A model generated the notes under the pieces. It saw only the letters and a program-made list of their open reading frames with translations, was not told where the DNA came from and searched no databases. This document shows, in pieces, positions 1 to 9,129 of a DNA stretch of 64,000 nt (positions are counted from its first letter, which is position 1; each line of letters opens with the position of its first letter). Both the position numbers and the translations under genes were made by a program. Location: the NCBI RefSeq assembly GCF_042643165.1, contig NZ_JBHRSH010000001.1:2046001-2110000 (forward strand), given 5' to 3'. This stretch comes from Hyphococcus aureus (GTDB taxonomy: Bacteria; Pseudomonadota; Alphaproteobacteria; Caulobacterales; Parvularculaceae).

Positions 1-456
1 ATGGAAGAAAGTATTGCTGAAAGTCTTTTGTTTGAGTCGGGCCGGCCTGTGTTGTTGGCGCCGGCAAGCGGTCTTCCCGGCGCGCCGAAAAAAATCGTGG
101 TCGCCTGGAACGGCAGTCAGGAGGCGGCGCGCGCCGTCGCTGCATCGCTCTCACTGCTGCAGAGCGCGGAAACGGTGACGGTGATTTCCGTGCGCAAGGC
201 CGATGAACCCTTTATCAACACTGATGACATCACCGCTTATTTGCGCCTCCACGGCGTCGAGGCGGCGCGTATGAAGGTAGAGGTGCAGGACAATGAAAAT
301 GTCACTGCACGGCTGGATAAGGAAATCCGGCAGGAACAGCCGGATCTGTTGGTGATGGGCGCCTATTCTCACAGCCGCTGGCGCGAGGCTGTGTTGGGCG
401 GCTTTACCCGCCACATGATACATGAAGCGAAGATGCCAGTTTTGATGATGCGCTAG
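1..456 (+). CDS. Universal stress protein, C-terminal UspA domain (5' end outside window)
   Basis: The 151 readable residues form one UspA-type alpha/beta domain, with a beta-strand start (KKIVVAWNGS) and the late LLVMGAYSHSRWRE segment that corresponds to the nucleotide-binding loop. The leading part (ESLLFESGRPVLLAP) resembles the linker between the two halves of tandem-UspA proteins, which are usually about 270-290 aa. The gene therefore most likely begins upstream of base 1, and the ATG at base 1 is probably an internal Met. Its stop overlaps the stop of the convergent PEP synthase gene. The position beside PEP synthase, a phosphoribosyltransferase and a cation ATPase suggests a stress or energy-limitation cluster (inference). 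Confidence 0.8.
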   Translation: MEESIAESLLFESGRPVLLAPASGLPGAPKKIVVAWNGSQEAARAVAASLSLLQSAETVTVISVRKADEPFINTDDITAYLRLHGVEAARMKVEVQDNENVTARLDKEIRQEQPDLLVMGAYSHSRWREAVLGGFTRHMIHEAKMPVLMMR

Positions 457-2825
457 CGGGGCTTTTCCGCGGCGGCGACAGTCTCTTTCACTTTGAGGAA
501 GCTGTCTGGGTTCACCGAGATTGATGTGACGCCTTCCTCAACGAGAAACGCAGTGAATTCCGGATAATCGCTCGGCGCCTGACCGCAGATGCCAACCGGC
601 GCGCCTTTCGCCCCGGCCTTTTTAATCAGCTCTGAAATGAGTGTGGTGACAGCCGCATTGCGCTCATCGAAGAGCGGTTGCAACATGGCGCTGTCACGAT
701 CAATGCCTAATGTAAGCTGCGTTAAATCATTTGAGCCGATGGAAAAACCATCGAAGCGGTCGGCAAACGCTTCAGCAAGAATGATGTTCGACGGAATTTC
801 GGCCATGACGTAGATCTCAAGGCCATGCTCGCCACGTTTAAGGCCATTGCCCGCCATTTCCTCAATCACCCGGTCCGCCTCCTCCAGTGTGCGGCAAAAC
901 GGGATCATCAGTTTGATGTTGGAAAGGCCAAGCGTTTCGCGGGCGCGGCGCATCGCCCTGCATTCAAGCGCAAAACCATCCCGATAATTATCGTGGTAAT
1001 AGCGGCTGGCCCCGCGCCAGCCGATCATCGGATTATCTTCTTCAGGCTCAAATGCTTTGCCGCCGATGAGACTTGCATATTCGTTGGTTTTGAAATCGCT
1101 CAACCGCACGATAACGGGGTTGGGGTAATGCGCAGCCGCGATCCGGGCGACGCCGCGGGACAGGAGGTCGATGAAATATTCCTCCTTGTCATCATAGGCT
1201 CTGGTGAGTTTTTCAATCTCTTGGCGGGCCCTCTTGTCTTCAAGGCTGTCAAATCGCGCGAGCGCCAGCGGGTGAATTTTGATGATGTCGCTGATGATGA
1301 ACTCAATGCGCGCAAGGCCGACGCCGTCGCTCGGTAGCCGCCACCAGCGATAGGCGGTCGACGGGTTCGCCATATTGAGCATGATCTGCGTGTGCGTTTT
1401 CGGCGCGGCGGTCAGGTCGAGCGCTCTGGAGTCAAAATCAAGCAGGCCGTCATAGACATATCCGGTCTCGCCTTCGGCGCAGGAAACGGTGACGTCCTGT
1501 CCGTCACGCAGGATTTCAGTCGCGTTTCCGGCGCCGACAATCGCGGGAAGGCCGAGCTCGCGGCTGACAATGGCGGCGTGGCTGGTGCGCCCGCCATGAT
1601 CGGTGACGATGGCGGCGGCCTTTTTCATGATGGGCGCCCAGTCAGGGTCGGTGGTTTTTGTGACCAGCACCGATCCGTCCTTGAAATTGGCGATATGATC
1701 TGCGCTTTCGATACGGCAGACTTTACCCGATGCGATTGCGTCGCCAATCGCCGAGCCTTCAAGCAATCGCGTCCCGCTGCCTTTCAGGTGATAGGTTTTC
1801 AAAGCCCCCGCGGCTTTGCGCGTCTGCACCGTTTCCGGGCGCGCCTGTACGATGAAAAGTTCGCCGGTTTCGCCGTCTTTCGCCCATTCCATATCCATGG
1901 CCTGGCCATAATGGTCTTCAATCTTCAGGGCCCAGCGCGAGAGTGTCAGAATTTCCGACTCAGTCAGGACATAAGCGTTGCGCTCTTCGGGGGACGTTTG
2001 TTTCAGGGCGACGGGCCGGTCTCCGCCAGTTGCGTAAACCATTTTCTGTTCTTTGGCGCCGCATTTTTTGTGCAGGATGGGGCTCAGCGTCGCATTGTTC
2101 AGCAAAGGTTTGAAAACTTCATACTCATCGGGATCGACCATGCCCTGAACGACGGTTTCGCCAAGGCCCCACGCGCCGTTGATCAGCACAATATTCGGAA
2201 ATCCGCTTTCTGTGTCGATGGAGAACATGACGCCTGACGACCCCTCGTCGGAGCGGACCATACGCTGCACGCCCACGGACACCGCGACATCCATCTGGCC
2301 AAAACCATGATTGCGCCGATAGCTGATGGCCCGATCCGTATAGAGCGAGCTGAAACATTTTCGGCAGGCTTCCATCAGCGCCGCGGCGCCCTGAACATTG
2401 AGATAGGTTTCAAGTTGGCCGGCGAAACTTGCCTCGGGAAGGTCCTCCGCCGTGGCGCTTGATCGTGCGGCGACGCTGGGCGCGGGGCCGCCTTCGGCCA
2501 GCTTTTCATATGCCCCGCGAATGGCGTCGGCCAAAACCTCTGGCATCTCTCCTTCCAGAATGAGTGCGCGCACCGCTCGTCCCACATCGGCGAGCGCGCC
2601 CGAGTCTTTTTCATATCGCGCCAGTTCGCGCGCAAGCTTTTCGTCAAGCCCGTTTGCTTCAAGAAATTTTTTATAGGCCGCGGCTGTGACGGCGAAACCG
2701 CCGGGAACCCGAACGCCCGCCTCGAAAAGGTTGCTGACGAGTTCGCCGAGGGATGCGTTCTTGCCGCCGACGCGCGCGACATCATCTCTCGAAATATCTG
2801 AGAACCATGCAATATAATCGGTCAT
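453..2825 (-). CDS. ppsA: Phosphoenolpyruvate synthase (pyruvate, water dikinase)
   Basis: Converts pyruvate + ATP + water to PEP + AMP + phosphate in the cytoplasm, a gluconeogenic step. All three domains are visible. The N-terminal ATP-grasp nucleotide-binding domain begins at GGKNASLGEL. The swivelling phosphohistidine domain carries GGRTSHAAIVSRELGLPAIV, where the His of TSHA is phosphorylated. The C-terminal PEP/pyruvate barrel has GFSIGSNDLTQL and the late Cys motif PVGICGQ. About 790 aa is the normal family length. The start at 2825 is preferred over 2861 because AGGA precedes it and the family N-terminus begins near MTDYIAWF. The ancestral stop of the upstream phosphoribosyltransferase overlaps this ATG as ATGA, implying translational coupling. 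Confidence 0.93.
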   Translation of the reverse strand: MTDYIAWFSDISRDDVARVGGKNASLGELVSNLFEAGVRVPGGFAVTAAAYKKFLEANGLDEKLARELARYEKDSGALADVGRAVRALILEGEMPEVLADAIRGAYEKLAEGGPAPSVAARSSATAEDLPEASFAGQLETYLNVQGAAALMEACRKCFSSLYTDRAISYRRNHGFGQMDVAVSVGVQRMVRSDEGSSGVMFSIDTESGFPNIVLINGAWGLGETVVQGMVDPDEYEVFKPLLNNATLSPILHKKCGAKEQKMVYATGGDRPVALKQTSPEERNAYVLTESEILTLSRWALKIEDHYGQAMDMEWAKDGETGELFIVQARPETVQTRKAAGALKTYHLKGSGTRLLEGSAIGDAIASGKVCRIESADHIANFKDGSVLVTKTTDPDWAPIMKKAAAIVTDHGGRTSHAAIVSRELGLPAIVGAGNATEILRDGQDVTVSCAEGETGYVYDGLLDFDSRALDLTAAPKTHTQIMLNMANPSTAYRWWRLPSDGVGLARIEFIISDIIKIHPLALARFDSLEDKRARQEIEKLTRAYDDKEEYFIDLLSRGVARIAAAHYPNPVIVRLSDFKTNEYASLIGGKAFEPEEDNPMIGWRGASRYYHDNYRDGFALECRAMRRARETLGLSNIKLMIPFCRTLEEADRVIEEMAGNGLKRGEHGLEIYVMAEIPSNIILAEAFADRFDGFSIGSNDLTQLTLGIDRDSAMLQPLFDERNAAVTTLISELIKKAGAKGAPVGICGQAPSDYPEFTAFLVEEGVTSISVNPDSFLKVKETVAAAEKPR

Positions 2826-2917
2826 GGAGTATCCTGCCTCTCTATGGACATCGAATGACATCGTTCAAGCGTATCGATGACATCCTGATCGGTGAGTTGA
2901 GGAAAGGATTCATATCA
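2822..2917 (-). pseudogene. Detached C-terminal tail of the phosphoribosyltransferase
   Basis: In the same frame as the phosphoribosyltransferase and directly after its TGA, 30 codons remain open and encode YESFPQLTDQDVIDTLER plus about a dozen more residues. In this family a Trp commonly precedes YEDF/YESF, so TGG to TGA at 2915-2917 is the simplest reading. The final stop overlaps the ATG of ppsA by the classic ATGA arrangement, as expected if this was the original end of the gene. Confidence 0.65.
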
Positions 2918-3487
2918 CGAACCCACGGATAAAAAGGGATAGGGCGTTGTGAGGACGGCGACGTCATCAGCGGTTTTCAGGAGATTTCGCACGGCGTCCT
3001 CCGGCGCAACAGGAATGGCGACAATGATGCGGCCGGCCTTCGCCTTGCGCATGGCGGCGACGGCAGCCTCCATCGTGGCGCCTGTGGCGAGACCGTCATC
3101 GACGATAATCGCCGTTCGCCCCTCGGGTGAAATTGCTGGACTGTCTTTCATATAAAGCTGTCGGCGGCGTTCGATTTCGCGCAGCGCGGCGGTTTTGGTT
3201 TCCTCAATATAGCGATCCGGAACGGCCAGTTCGGAAACGATATCCTGATGAAGGATCGTCGTTGGCGCCCCGCCGTCGACGATGGCGCCCATGGCGAGTT
3301 CCTCATGTCCGGGCGCGCCGAGTTTGCGGACGAGAATAAGGTCAAGCGGCGCTTTCAGGCGGCGCGCAACTTCTTCCGCGACAGGCAGGCCGCCGCGCGG
3401 CAGGGCGTAGACAACAGGATTAGCCGTCGCATAAAGCGCAAGCTTGTCCGCGAGTAATTTCCCAGCCTGTCGGCGATCCTTGAACAA
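2915..3487 (-). CDS. Phosphoribosyltransferase-domain protein, C-terminus cut by an in-frame TGA
   Basis: The PRTase fold is clear: an early YALPRGGLPVA loop and the PRPP-binding signature IIVDDGLATGAT at about two-thirds of the protein. Such stand-alone PRTases often sit beside stress and ppsA-like genes; their substrate is not established. The start chosen is TTG at 3487, because AAGGGAG lies just upstream and the product then begins FKDRRQAG, the usual family N-terminus. A GTG at 3529 is the alternative. The reading frame ends at TGA (2915-2917) right after SVGS. Translation beyond it reads YESFPQLTDQDVIDTLER, the conserved family tail, to a second TGA at 2822-2824 that overlaps the ppsA ATG. 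The present protein is therefore about 30 aa short. Confidence 0.82.
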   Translation of the reverse strand: MFKDRRQAGKLLADKLALYATANPVVYALPRGGLPVAEEVARRLKAPLDLILVRKLGAPGHEELAMGAIVDGGAPTTILHQDIVSELAVPDRYIEETKTAALREIERRRQLYMKDSPAISPEGRTAIIVDDGLATGATMEAAVAAMRKAKAGRIIVAIPVAPEDAVRNLLKTADDVAVLTTPYPFLSVGS

Positions 3488-3540
3488 GGGAAAACTCCCT
3501 TCTTTCGTTCTGCTCTGTATTTTAAACACAACGCCGCGTT

Positions 3541-4599
3541 TCAGGATTGATCAGGATCAGCTTTCCTCGCCGGTGGAGCGCTTGGCCGGTGGAGAAATTC
3601 CCGTTGTATGATCAGGAATCCCGGCAGCAGCGGCAGCCACAGCGTCAATCCACGATAAATCAGGGTGATGGTGAGGGCGTCCTCCATGGAAGCGCCGAAG
3701 ACGCTCAGGCTTGCAATCATTCCGGCTTCAAAAGTCCCCAGCCCCATGGGAACAGGCCCGATCGTGGCGGCGATAGAGGCGGTGGCGACCGCAATGAAAC
3801 CGGTTGAAAAAGCAATGGGCGCGCCAATCGCGTGTGAGATCAGCATCAGGGTCAAGCCGTCAACCGCCCGCACGGCGATAAGGATGAGGGTCATCTTTGC
3901 GAAAAGCGCAGGCATAGTGCGAATGTCGTGGATGGCTGCGCCGAGGAACTCCGCCGCTTTCGCCGTGAGCCGATGGTTGCGCACGAAAGACGGCGCCCTT
4001 TCGGGTTTATAAAGAATGATAAGGCCGGCGATGAGGGTGAGCAGCAGGAAGACGCCGGCGAAAGCCGATACGCTGGCCGAGAGCGCGGGCGGCGCCTTTT
4101 CCGCCGTGGAAAGCGCGATCAGGCTGATGATGGCGGTGATCAGAAACGCCAGGAAATAGGCGGAAGTTGCGAAAACAAAAGTGCGGAACGCGGTCTTGTC
4201 CGGCACGCCCCGTTTCGTGAGCGCAAAGAGGAAAAACGCCGCCCCTGACAAACCGCCAGAAGGCAGCGCCTGGTCGGCGAACAATTTGGCGAATGACAGG
4301 GGAATAAGCGAGCGCAATCTGGGCGCGTCTCCCATGCGCTTCAAAAAGAGAAACCACACATAGGCGGCGAAAATATAAGGGAGCGCTTGTATGGCGACGG
4401 CGCCCGCCAATGGGCCCGCGCTGGCGTTCGCGGCCTGTCTTGCAAAGGCTGTGATGTCGCCGCTATTGGCAATGAAAAGAACCAGCCCTGCGAGCGCCGA
4501 TACGCCGACAAGAACAGCGATGAGCCGCGATATGCGCCGTGGCTCTGGCGCAGTTTCGAGCTCGCCGGTTTCCATCTCTGTCTTGCCGTCATCATGCAT
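3541..4599 (-). CDS. LPG-synthase-type (UPF0104) flippase-like integral membrane protein
   Basis: A 352-aa polytopic inner-membrane protein with about eight hydrophobic segments. It shows hallmarks of the lysylphosphatidylglycerol synthase TM family: QALPSGGLSGAAFF in the middle and PVPMGLGTFEAGM near the end. Only the membrane domain is present, without the cytosolic aminoacyl-transferase domain of MprF, so lysyl-PG synthesis is not implied; such proteins are usually thought to move or bind lipids. The start overlaps the end of the P-type ATPase by 8 bp, so the two are co-transcribed. The N-terminal 22 residues are hydrophilic, and Met9 is an alternative start. Confidence 0.8.
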   Translation of the reverse strand: MHDDGKTEMETGELETAPEPRRISRLIAVLVGVSALAGLVLFIANSGDITAFARQAANASAGPLAGAVAIQALPYIFAAYVWFLFLKRMGDAPRLRSLIPLSFAKLFADQALPSGGLSGAAFFLFALTKRGVPDKTAFRTFVFATSAYFLAFLITAIISLIALSTAEKAPPALSASVSAFAGVFLLLTLIAGLIILYKPERAPSFVRNHRLTAKAAEFLGAAIHDIRTMPALFAKMTLILIAVRAVDGLTLMLISHAIGAPIAFSTGFIAVATASIAATIGPVPMGLGTFEAGMIASLSVFGASMEDALTITLIYRGLTLWLPLLPGFLIIQREFLHRPSAPPARKADPDQS

Positions 4600-7310
4600 G
4601 GGCGGGTGCTTTCATAGGCCCGGCGAAATGGCGCTGCGCCCGCGGTCGCGCGATGAAAAACTTATAGAGCTCGCCAACCACCACAACCGTTCCGCCGAGC
4701 GCAAACACGACAGCCCATTCCCACAGAGCGACGGGTTCGATCTCCAACACATCGCTGATCACCGGCGTGTACATGGCGAGAATATGCAACAGCTGCGCCC
4801 CGGCGACGCCGAAAATCAGGATGGGGTTGGCGCGAAGCGGCACGCGGAAGGCGGACCGTGTTTCGGACCTGCAATTGAAGGCGTGAAAGTTGTGAAACGA
4901 AACGAGAAACAACAACGTGATATTTCGGGCCGTTTCGATATCGAATCCGAGAATCTCATAGAGGTAATAGTAAAGGCCGAAGGAAATGATGCTGACATAA
5001 AGGCCGATGACAAGGCATTGCTCAATCATTTGCCGGTCAAAAATCGGTTCTTTCGGTCTTCGCGGCTTGCGTTTCATCAGATCGGGCTCCTTGCCTTCAA
5101 AGGCGAGCGCGACATCCTGAACGCCCTCTGTGACGAGATTCATCCAGAGAATTTGCACCGCCGTCAGGGGAATCGGCATGGAGAAGGTGAGCGCGAGTAT
5201 AAAGATCAGGACTTCCGTGACGGCGGTGGCGAGCAACAGCCAGACAATTTTACGGATATTGTCATAGGCGGCGCGGCCTTCTTCAACGCCTGCGACGATC
5301 GAGGCGAAATTGTCGTCGGTGATAATGAGATCGGCGGCGGCGCGCGCCACATCGGTGCCGCCAGCGCCCATGGCGACGCCGACATTGGCGGCTTTCAGCG
5401 CCGGGGCGTCGTTTACGCCGTCGCCCGTGACGGCGACGAAGTGACCTTGCGCTTGAAGCTCGCGCACGATCAGGTTTTTTTGCGCCGGTTCAACGCGTGC
5501 GAAAATCGCAGCGCCGTTAATCCTGTCCCGCAAGGCATCGCCTGTGAGGCTCGACAGTTCTGCGCCGGTCAGCACGGTTTCCGGCGCCCAGGACGGGTCG
5601 AGCTGGCGGGCGATGGCGAGCGCCGTTTCCGGATGGTCGCCCGTCACCATGCGCACGTCGATGCCGGCTGCGCGGGCGCAGGCGACGGCTTCTGGCGCTT
5701 CCCGGCGGAGCGGATCGATGAGGCCGACAAAGCCCAGAAAATCGAGATCGCCAAGATGTTGCGCTTCAAGCGCCCCTCCGTCAGAAGGCGCCGATCCTTG
5801 CGCTACGGCGATAACGCGATAACCGGCGCTTGCGAGACGGTGCAGCGCATCCTCTGCGGTTTTCCTGTCAAAATGAGCGCACATGTTGAGGACGATTTCC
5901 GGCGCGCCCTTGGCGGAGATGAAGCCATTCTCGGTTTCGATGTCGAGGGAGGCGGAATATCCATGCTGGGGTTCATAGGGCAGGGCCGAGTGACGGCGGA
6001 ACGTGCTCTGCAGGTCTTTTTTTCGTGCGCCGAGTTTCTCCGCGAGCACCAGAAAGGCGATGTCAACGGAATCCCCCTGGGCTTCGACAACGCCATCGGT
6101 CTCGTGAATGGCGGCCTCATTGGTGAGGGCGGCCGCGCGCGAAAGTAGAAACACGCGGTCTTTTGTGAGGTCATCACATTCCACTCCGCCTGCAGGCTGC
6201 AACTCGCCGGAAAGCTCCAGGCCTTCGCCGGTGATGTCGAATTCTGCGCCATCGGGCAGGATGATTTTCTTGGCGGTCAGGCGATTGACCGTGAGTGTTC
6301 CCGTCTTGTCGGTCGCGATCAGCGTACAAGAGCCCAGCGCTTCCACGGCGGGCAGCCGCCTTACGATGACATTGCGCTTGCCCATGCGCGAGGATGCAAT
6401 GGCGAGCGTGACGGTTATGGCGGCGGGCAACCCCTCCGGTATCGCAGAGACGGCGAGCGCGACAGAGAGAAGCAAGACGTCTGAAAAAGCGGCGCCCTGA
6501 AGAAAAAACGCAAGGCCCAGCAACGCGGTGAGACCGACGATGAATAGGCCAATCCGCGCGGAGAACGCTTCCATGCGGATGAGAAGCGGCGGTCTTGCGC
6601 CGCGCGCGCCCAGCATTTTTGCAATGGCGCCGATCTCGGTCGCTTCGCCCACGGCGCAGACCAGCCCCACGCCGCGGCCCGCGACGACCATCGTGCCGGC
6701 CAGCGCCATGTTGCGTCGGTCGCCGAGCGTTGTTGCTTCCTCAAGCGTTGTGTCGCTTTGTTTTGAGGCGGGCTTCGACTCGCCGGTGAGAAGAGACTCA
6801 TCCATCCGCAGATCCTGCGCGGAGACAAGACGCAGATCCGCCGGCGCGACAGCGCCCGACTCGAGACAGACAATGTCGCCGGAGACAATTTCTTCAATGT
6901 CGATGACGCGCCGCACACCGTCGCGAATGACCGTAGGCTTAATCCGCAGTGTCTTCTTCAACGACGCCGCGCTTGCTTCGGCGCGCCATTCCTGCAAGGC
7001 GCCGATGAAGACATTGATGGCGACAACGGCGCATATGAAAACGCCGTCAGCATTCTCTCCCAGAATGAAAGCCGCCGCAGCAGCGGCGAACAGAATAAAG
7101 GTCAGCGGATTATTGAACTGGCGGATAATGATAAGCAGTCGCGACGGGCGGCCGGTTTCGGGCAGTTTATTCGGGCCATCAGCCTCAAGCCGGCGGCTTG
7201 CCTCCGCTTCTGACAGGCCTTCGCTTTTCGCATTGAGTTCCGCGAAGGCGTCATGAACGTTCAGGGTATGCCAGGGGCGGAGCGGTTTCAGCGGACAATT
7301 CCTTCGCCAT
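4592..7310 (-). CDS. Cation-transporting P-type ATPase (type II, Ca2+-ATPase-like) with an apparent 5' frameshift
   Basis: An inner-membrane ion pump. Visible motifs are the actuator loop LLTGESKPA, the phosphorylation site ATDKTGTLTVN, the hinge VTGDGVNDAPALK, and six C-terminal membrane helices ending near the flippase gene. Order and spacing fit type II (SERCA-like) ATPases; the ion is not proven. The frame is open upstream past the TTG at 6997 and encodes the expected N-terminal cation-ATPase domain (WHTLNVHDAFAEL, then GLSEAEASRRL) and TM1-2. That frame has no ATG, GTG or TTG before a stop at 7325-7327. An ATG at 7310 in another frame begins MAKELSAETAPP and would join the main frame after loss of one base in the GGGG run at 7274-7277. 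The gene is frameshifted, uses an unusual start, or contains a sequencing error. Confidence 0.8.
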
Positions 7311-7426
7311 GCGTAAACGTCGCACTACGGACAGTCTTGTTGTAAACCATACCGCGCCTATATTGGTGCTGTCTATTTTTGATGATGCGCTTCGCCGGCG
7401 ACTACGGCCCAGCGCAAGGAGGCTTC

Positions 7427-7882
7427 ATGAAGCTGCCAAGACGAACGACCTGGTTCCTGATTGTCGACAGCGCAAAGTCCCGTATTTTTGAAAGTTCAGG
7501 TCCCCACGGGACCTGGTCGAAGCTGGAAGAGGCCGCAGATGATGACGCGCGCAAACCCTCGCGCGATCTTGGGCGGGATCGTCCGACTCGCGGGCGCACC
7601 ATCGGCACCGGCGCACCTTTTGCGGTGACGGGCGCATCCGAGCATGACAAGGCTGCTGAAGAGTTTCTTGCTGATTGCGCGCGAGACTTGGCGGAGGCGG
7701 AAAAGAAAGGTCGGTTCGACCAGCTTGTGGTGGCGGCCCCGCCGGCGGCCCTAGGCGTTTTGCGGAAAAAACTGTCTGCGGAAACGACGGCGAAACTGAT
7801 CGGCGTTTATGACAAGGATCTCACCAATGAAAACGAACGCGACTTGCACGAGTATTTTCTTGGCAAGCTAGAACATTGGTGA
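7427..7882 (+). CDS. Host-attachment-type protein (Host_attach family)
   Basis: A 151-aa cytosolic protein starting WFLIVDSAKSRIF and ending in an alpha-helical EYFLGKLEHW. The pattern matches the family named after an Agrobacterium plant-attachment protein, whose core resembles release-factor-1-like (baeRF) domains. The biochemical role is unknown and the name should not be read as a function here. The start at 7427 follows a strong AAGGAGG; a longer reading from 7379 lacks one. It is divergent from the P-type ATPase and convergent with the HlyD gene, and the general context is the stress cluster. Confidence 0.75.
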   Translation: MKLPRRTTWFLIVDSAKSRIFESSGPHGTWSKLEEAADDDARKPSRDLGRDRPTRGRTIGTGAPFAVTGASEHDKAAEEFLADCARDLAEAEKKGRFDQLVVAAPPAALGVLRKKLSAETTAKLIGVYDKDLTNENERDLHEYFLGKLEHW

Positions 7883-7891
7883 GACTGCGCG

Positions 7892-9124
7892 TTATTCGAG
7901 TTCACGCTGCTTGACGCGCGCGCCGTCCCGAACGCGATTGCCCGGATACAATATAATTGAATCCCCGTCTTCAAGGCCGTTCTGAACTTCGGTCATGATG
8001 CCGTTATTATGGCCGGTCTCAATAGTGTGCATGCGTGCGCGCCCATTATCGACCGCGAACACAGCCCATTGATCGCCTTGCCGAAAGACGGCGCTTGAGG
8101 GAATCGCCAATGCCTGATCTGATTCCCAGATAACAATGCGCGCTTCGACGCGAAAGCCATGGCCAAGCCGCGCGCGTGTTTCCCCCGGGCCTGAAAACTG
8201 GATAACCGCATTGACGCGCTGTTCCTCAACGCCAAGCGCGGAATATTTTGTAAAACCCCAAGGCTCGATTTTTTCAACGCGCGCTTCCAGCGGGTCGTCG
8301 CCGCCCCATTTATCAATGATGACTCTGTCGCCGGGCGAGACTTTCACCGCATCCGTTGAGAGGAGTTCAGCCACGATTTCCAGATCCCCGAGCGGGTCGC
8401 CGATTTCAAGAATAGGGGCGCCTGCGGGGAGCACGGTTTCGCTTTCCTGAATAACGCGCAGGATGCGGCCGGAGATGGGCGCGCGCAGCGGGATCGATAT
8501 TTGCGGATGCGGGTTTGTGCCCGCCGCTTTCGCGTCCGCTTCCACCGGCGTCATCAACATGGCGCGGGCGTTGTCGAGATCGGCTTCGCGCAAGGAAACG
8601 GCGGCGCGGGCGGTGTCGAGCGCCGCATTGGCGGACCGGGAGGCGCGCTCGGCGCGGTCAAGGGCGGCTTCGGAAACGGTATCCGTCTCTCTGAGCGTCC
8701 GGGTGCGGTTCAATTCGGCGCGCGCATAATCGGCATCGGCGGCGGCGCGGCGCACCTCCGCTTTAGCGAGCGTCAGCGCCGCCTCTGCGGCTTCGACGGC
8801 GGCGCGCGCCTGTTCCTCGGTGCGCACGTCAAGCACGCCGGGGCTCGCCGGCGTCAGGCGCGCGATCACGGTTTCACCTTCTATCACTTCATCGCCGGGC
8901 TCCACATCAACGCGCAACAGCCTGCCGGCGACAGGCGCCGAGACGATATAGGCGTCGCGCACACGCGTTTTGGCTTCCTCATCGATGGTCACCATCATCG
9001 GCATGCGCATAGCCGCGCCAAGATCAACCGCCATGGCGCGCGGCCAGAATGCGTAAAGCATGAAGAGGCCGACAATTGCGATGGCGGCGGCGATAACGGT
9101 GCTGCGTGATTTCAATCCGTTCAT
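7892..9124 (-). CDS. HlyD/RND-type periplasmic adaptor subunit
   Basis: A 410-aa membrane-fusion protein that links an inner-membrane ABC permease to the periplasm. A single N-terminal TM helix lies at about residues 8-27, followed by a split biotinyl-lipoyl domain (SAPVAGRLLRVDVEPGDEV) and its second half (LRAPISGRILRV). Between the halves is a long Ala/Glu/Arg-rich coiled-coil hairpin at about 105-180, then a beta-barrel domain. It is the last gene of a three-gene minus-strand operon, 5 bp after the FtsX-type permease. The exported substrate cannot be told from sequence. Confidence 0.88.
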   Translation of the reverse strand: MNGLKSRSTVIAAAIAIVGLFMLYAFWPRAMAVDLGAAMRMPMMVTIDEEAKTRVRDAYIVSAPVAGRLLRVDVEPGDEVIEGETVIARLTPASPGVLDVRTEEQARAAVEAAEAALTLAKAEVRRAAADADYARAELNRTRTLRETDTVSEAALDRAERASRSANAALDTARAAVSLREADLDNARAMLMTPVEADAKAAGTNPHPQISIPLRAPISGRILRVIQESETVLPAGAPILEIGDPLGDLEIVAELLSTDAVKVSPGDRVIIDKWGGDDPLEARVEKIEPWGFTKYSALGVEEQRVNAVIQFSGPGETRARLGHGFRVEARIVIWESDQALAIPSSAVFRQGDQWAVFAVDNGRARMHTIETGHNNGIMTEVQNGLEDGDSIILYPGNRVRDGARVKQRELE

Positions 9125-9129
9125 CTGAC

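Noticed and set aside
4391..6148. Long open frame (585 codons) opposite the P-type ATPase and flippase genes
   Set aside because: It is antisense to strongly supported genes with all expected ATPase motifs; its own translation has no recognisable domain and arises from GC-rich codon bias.
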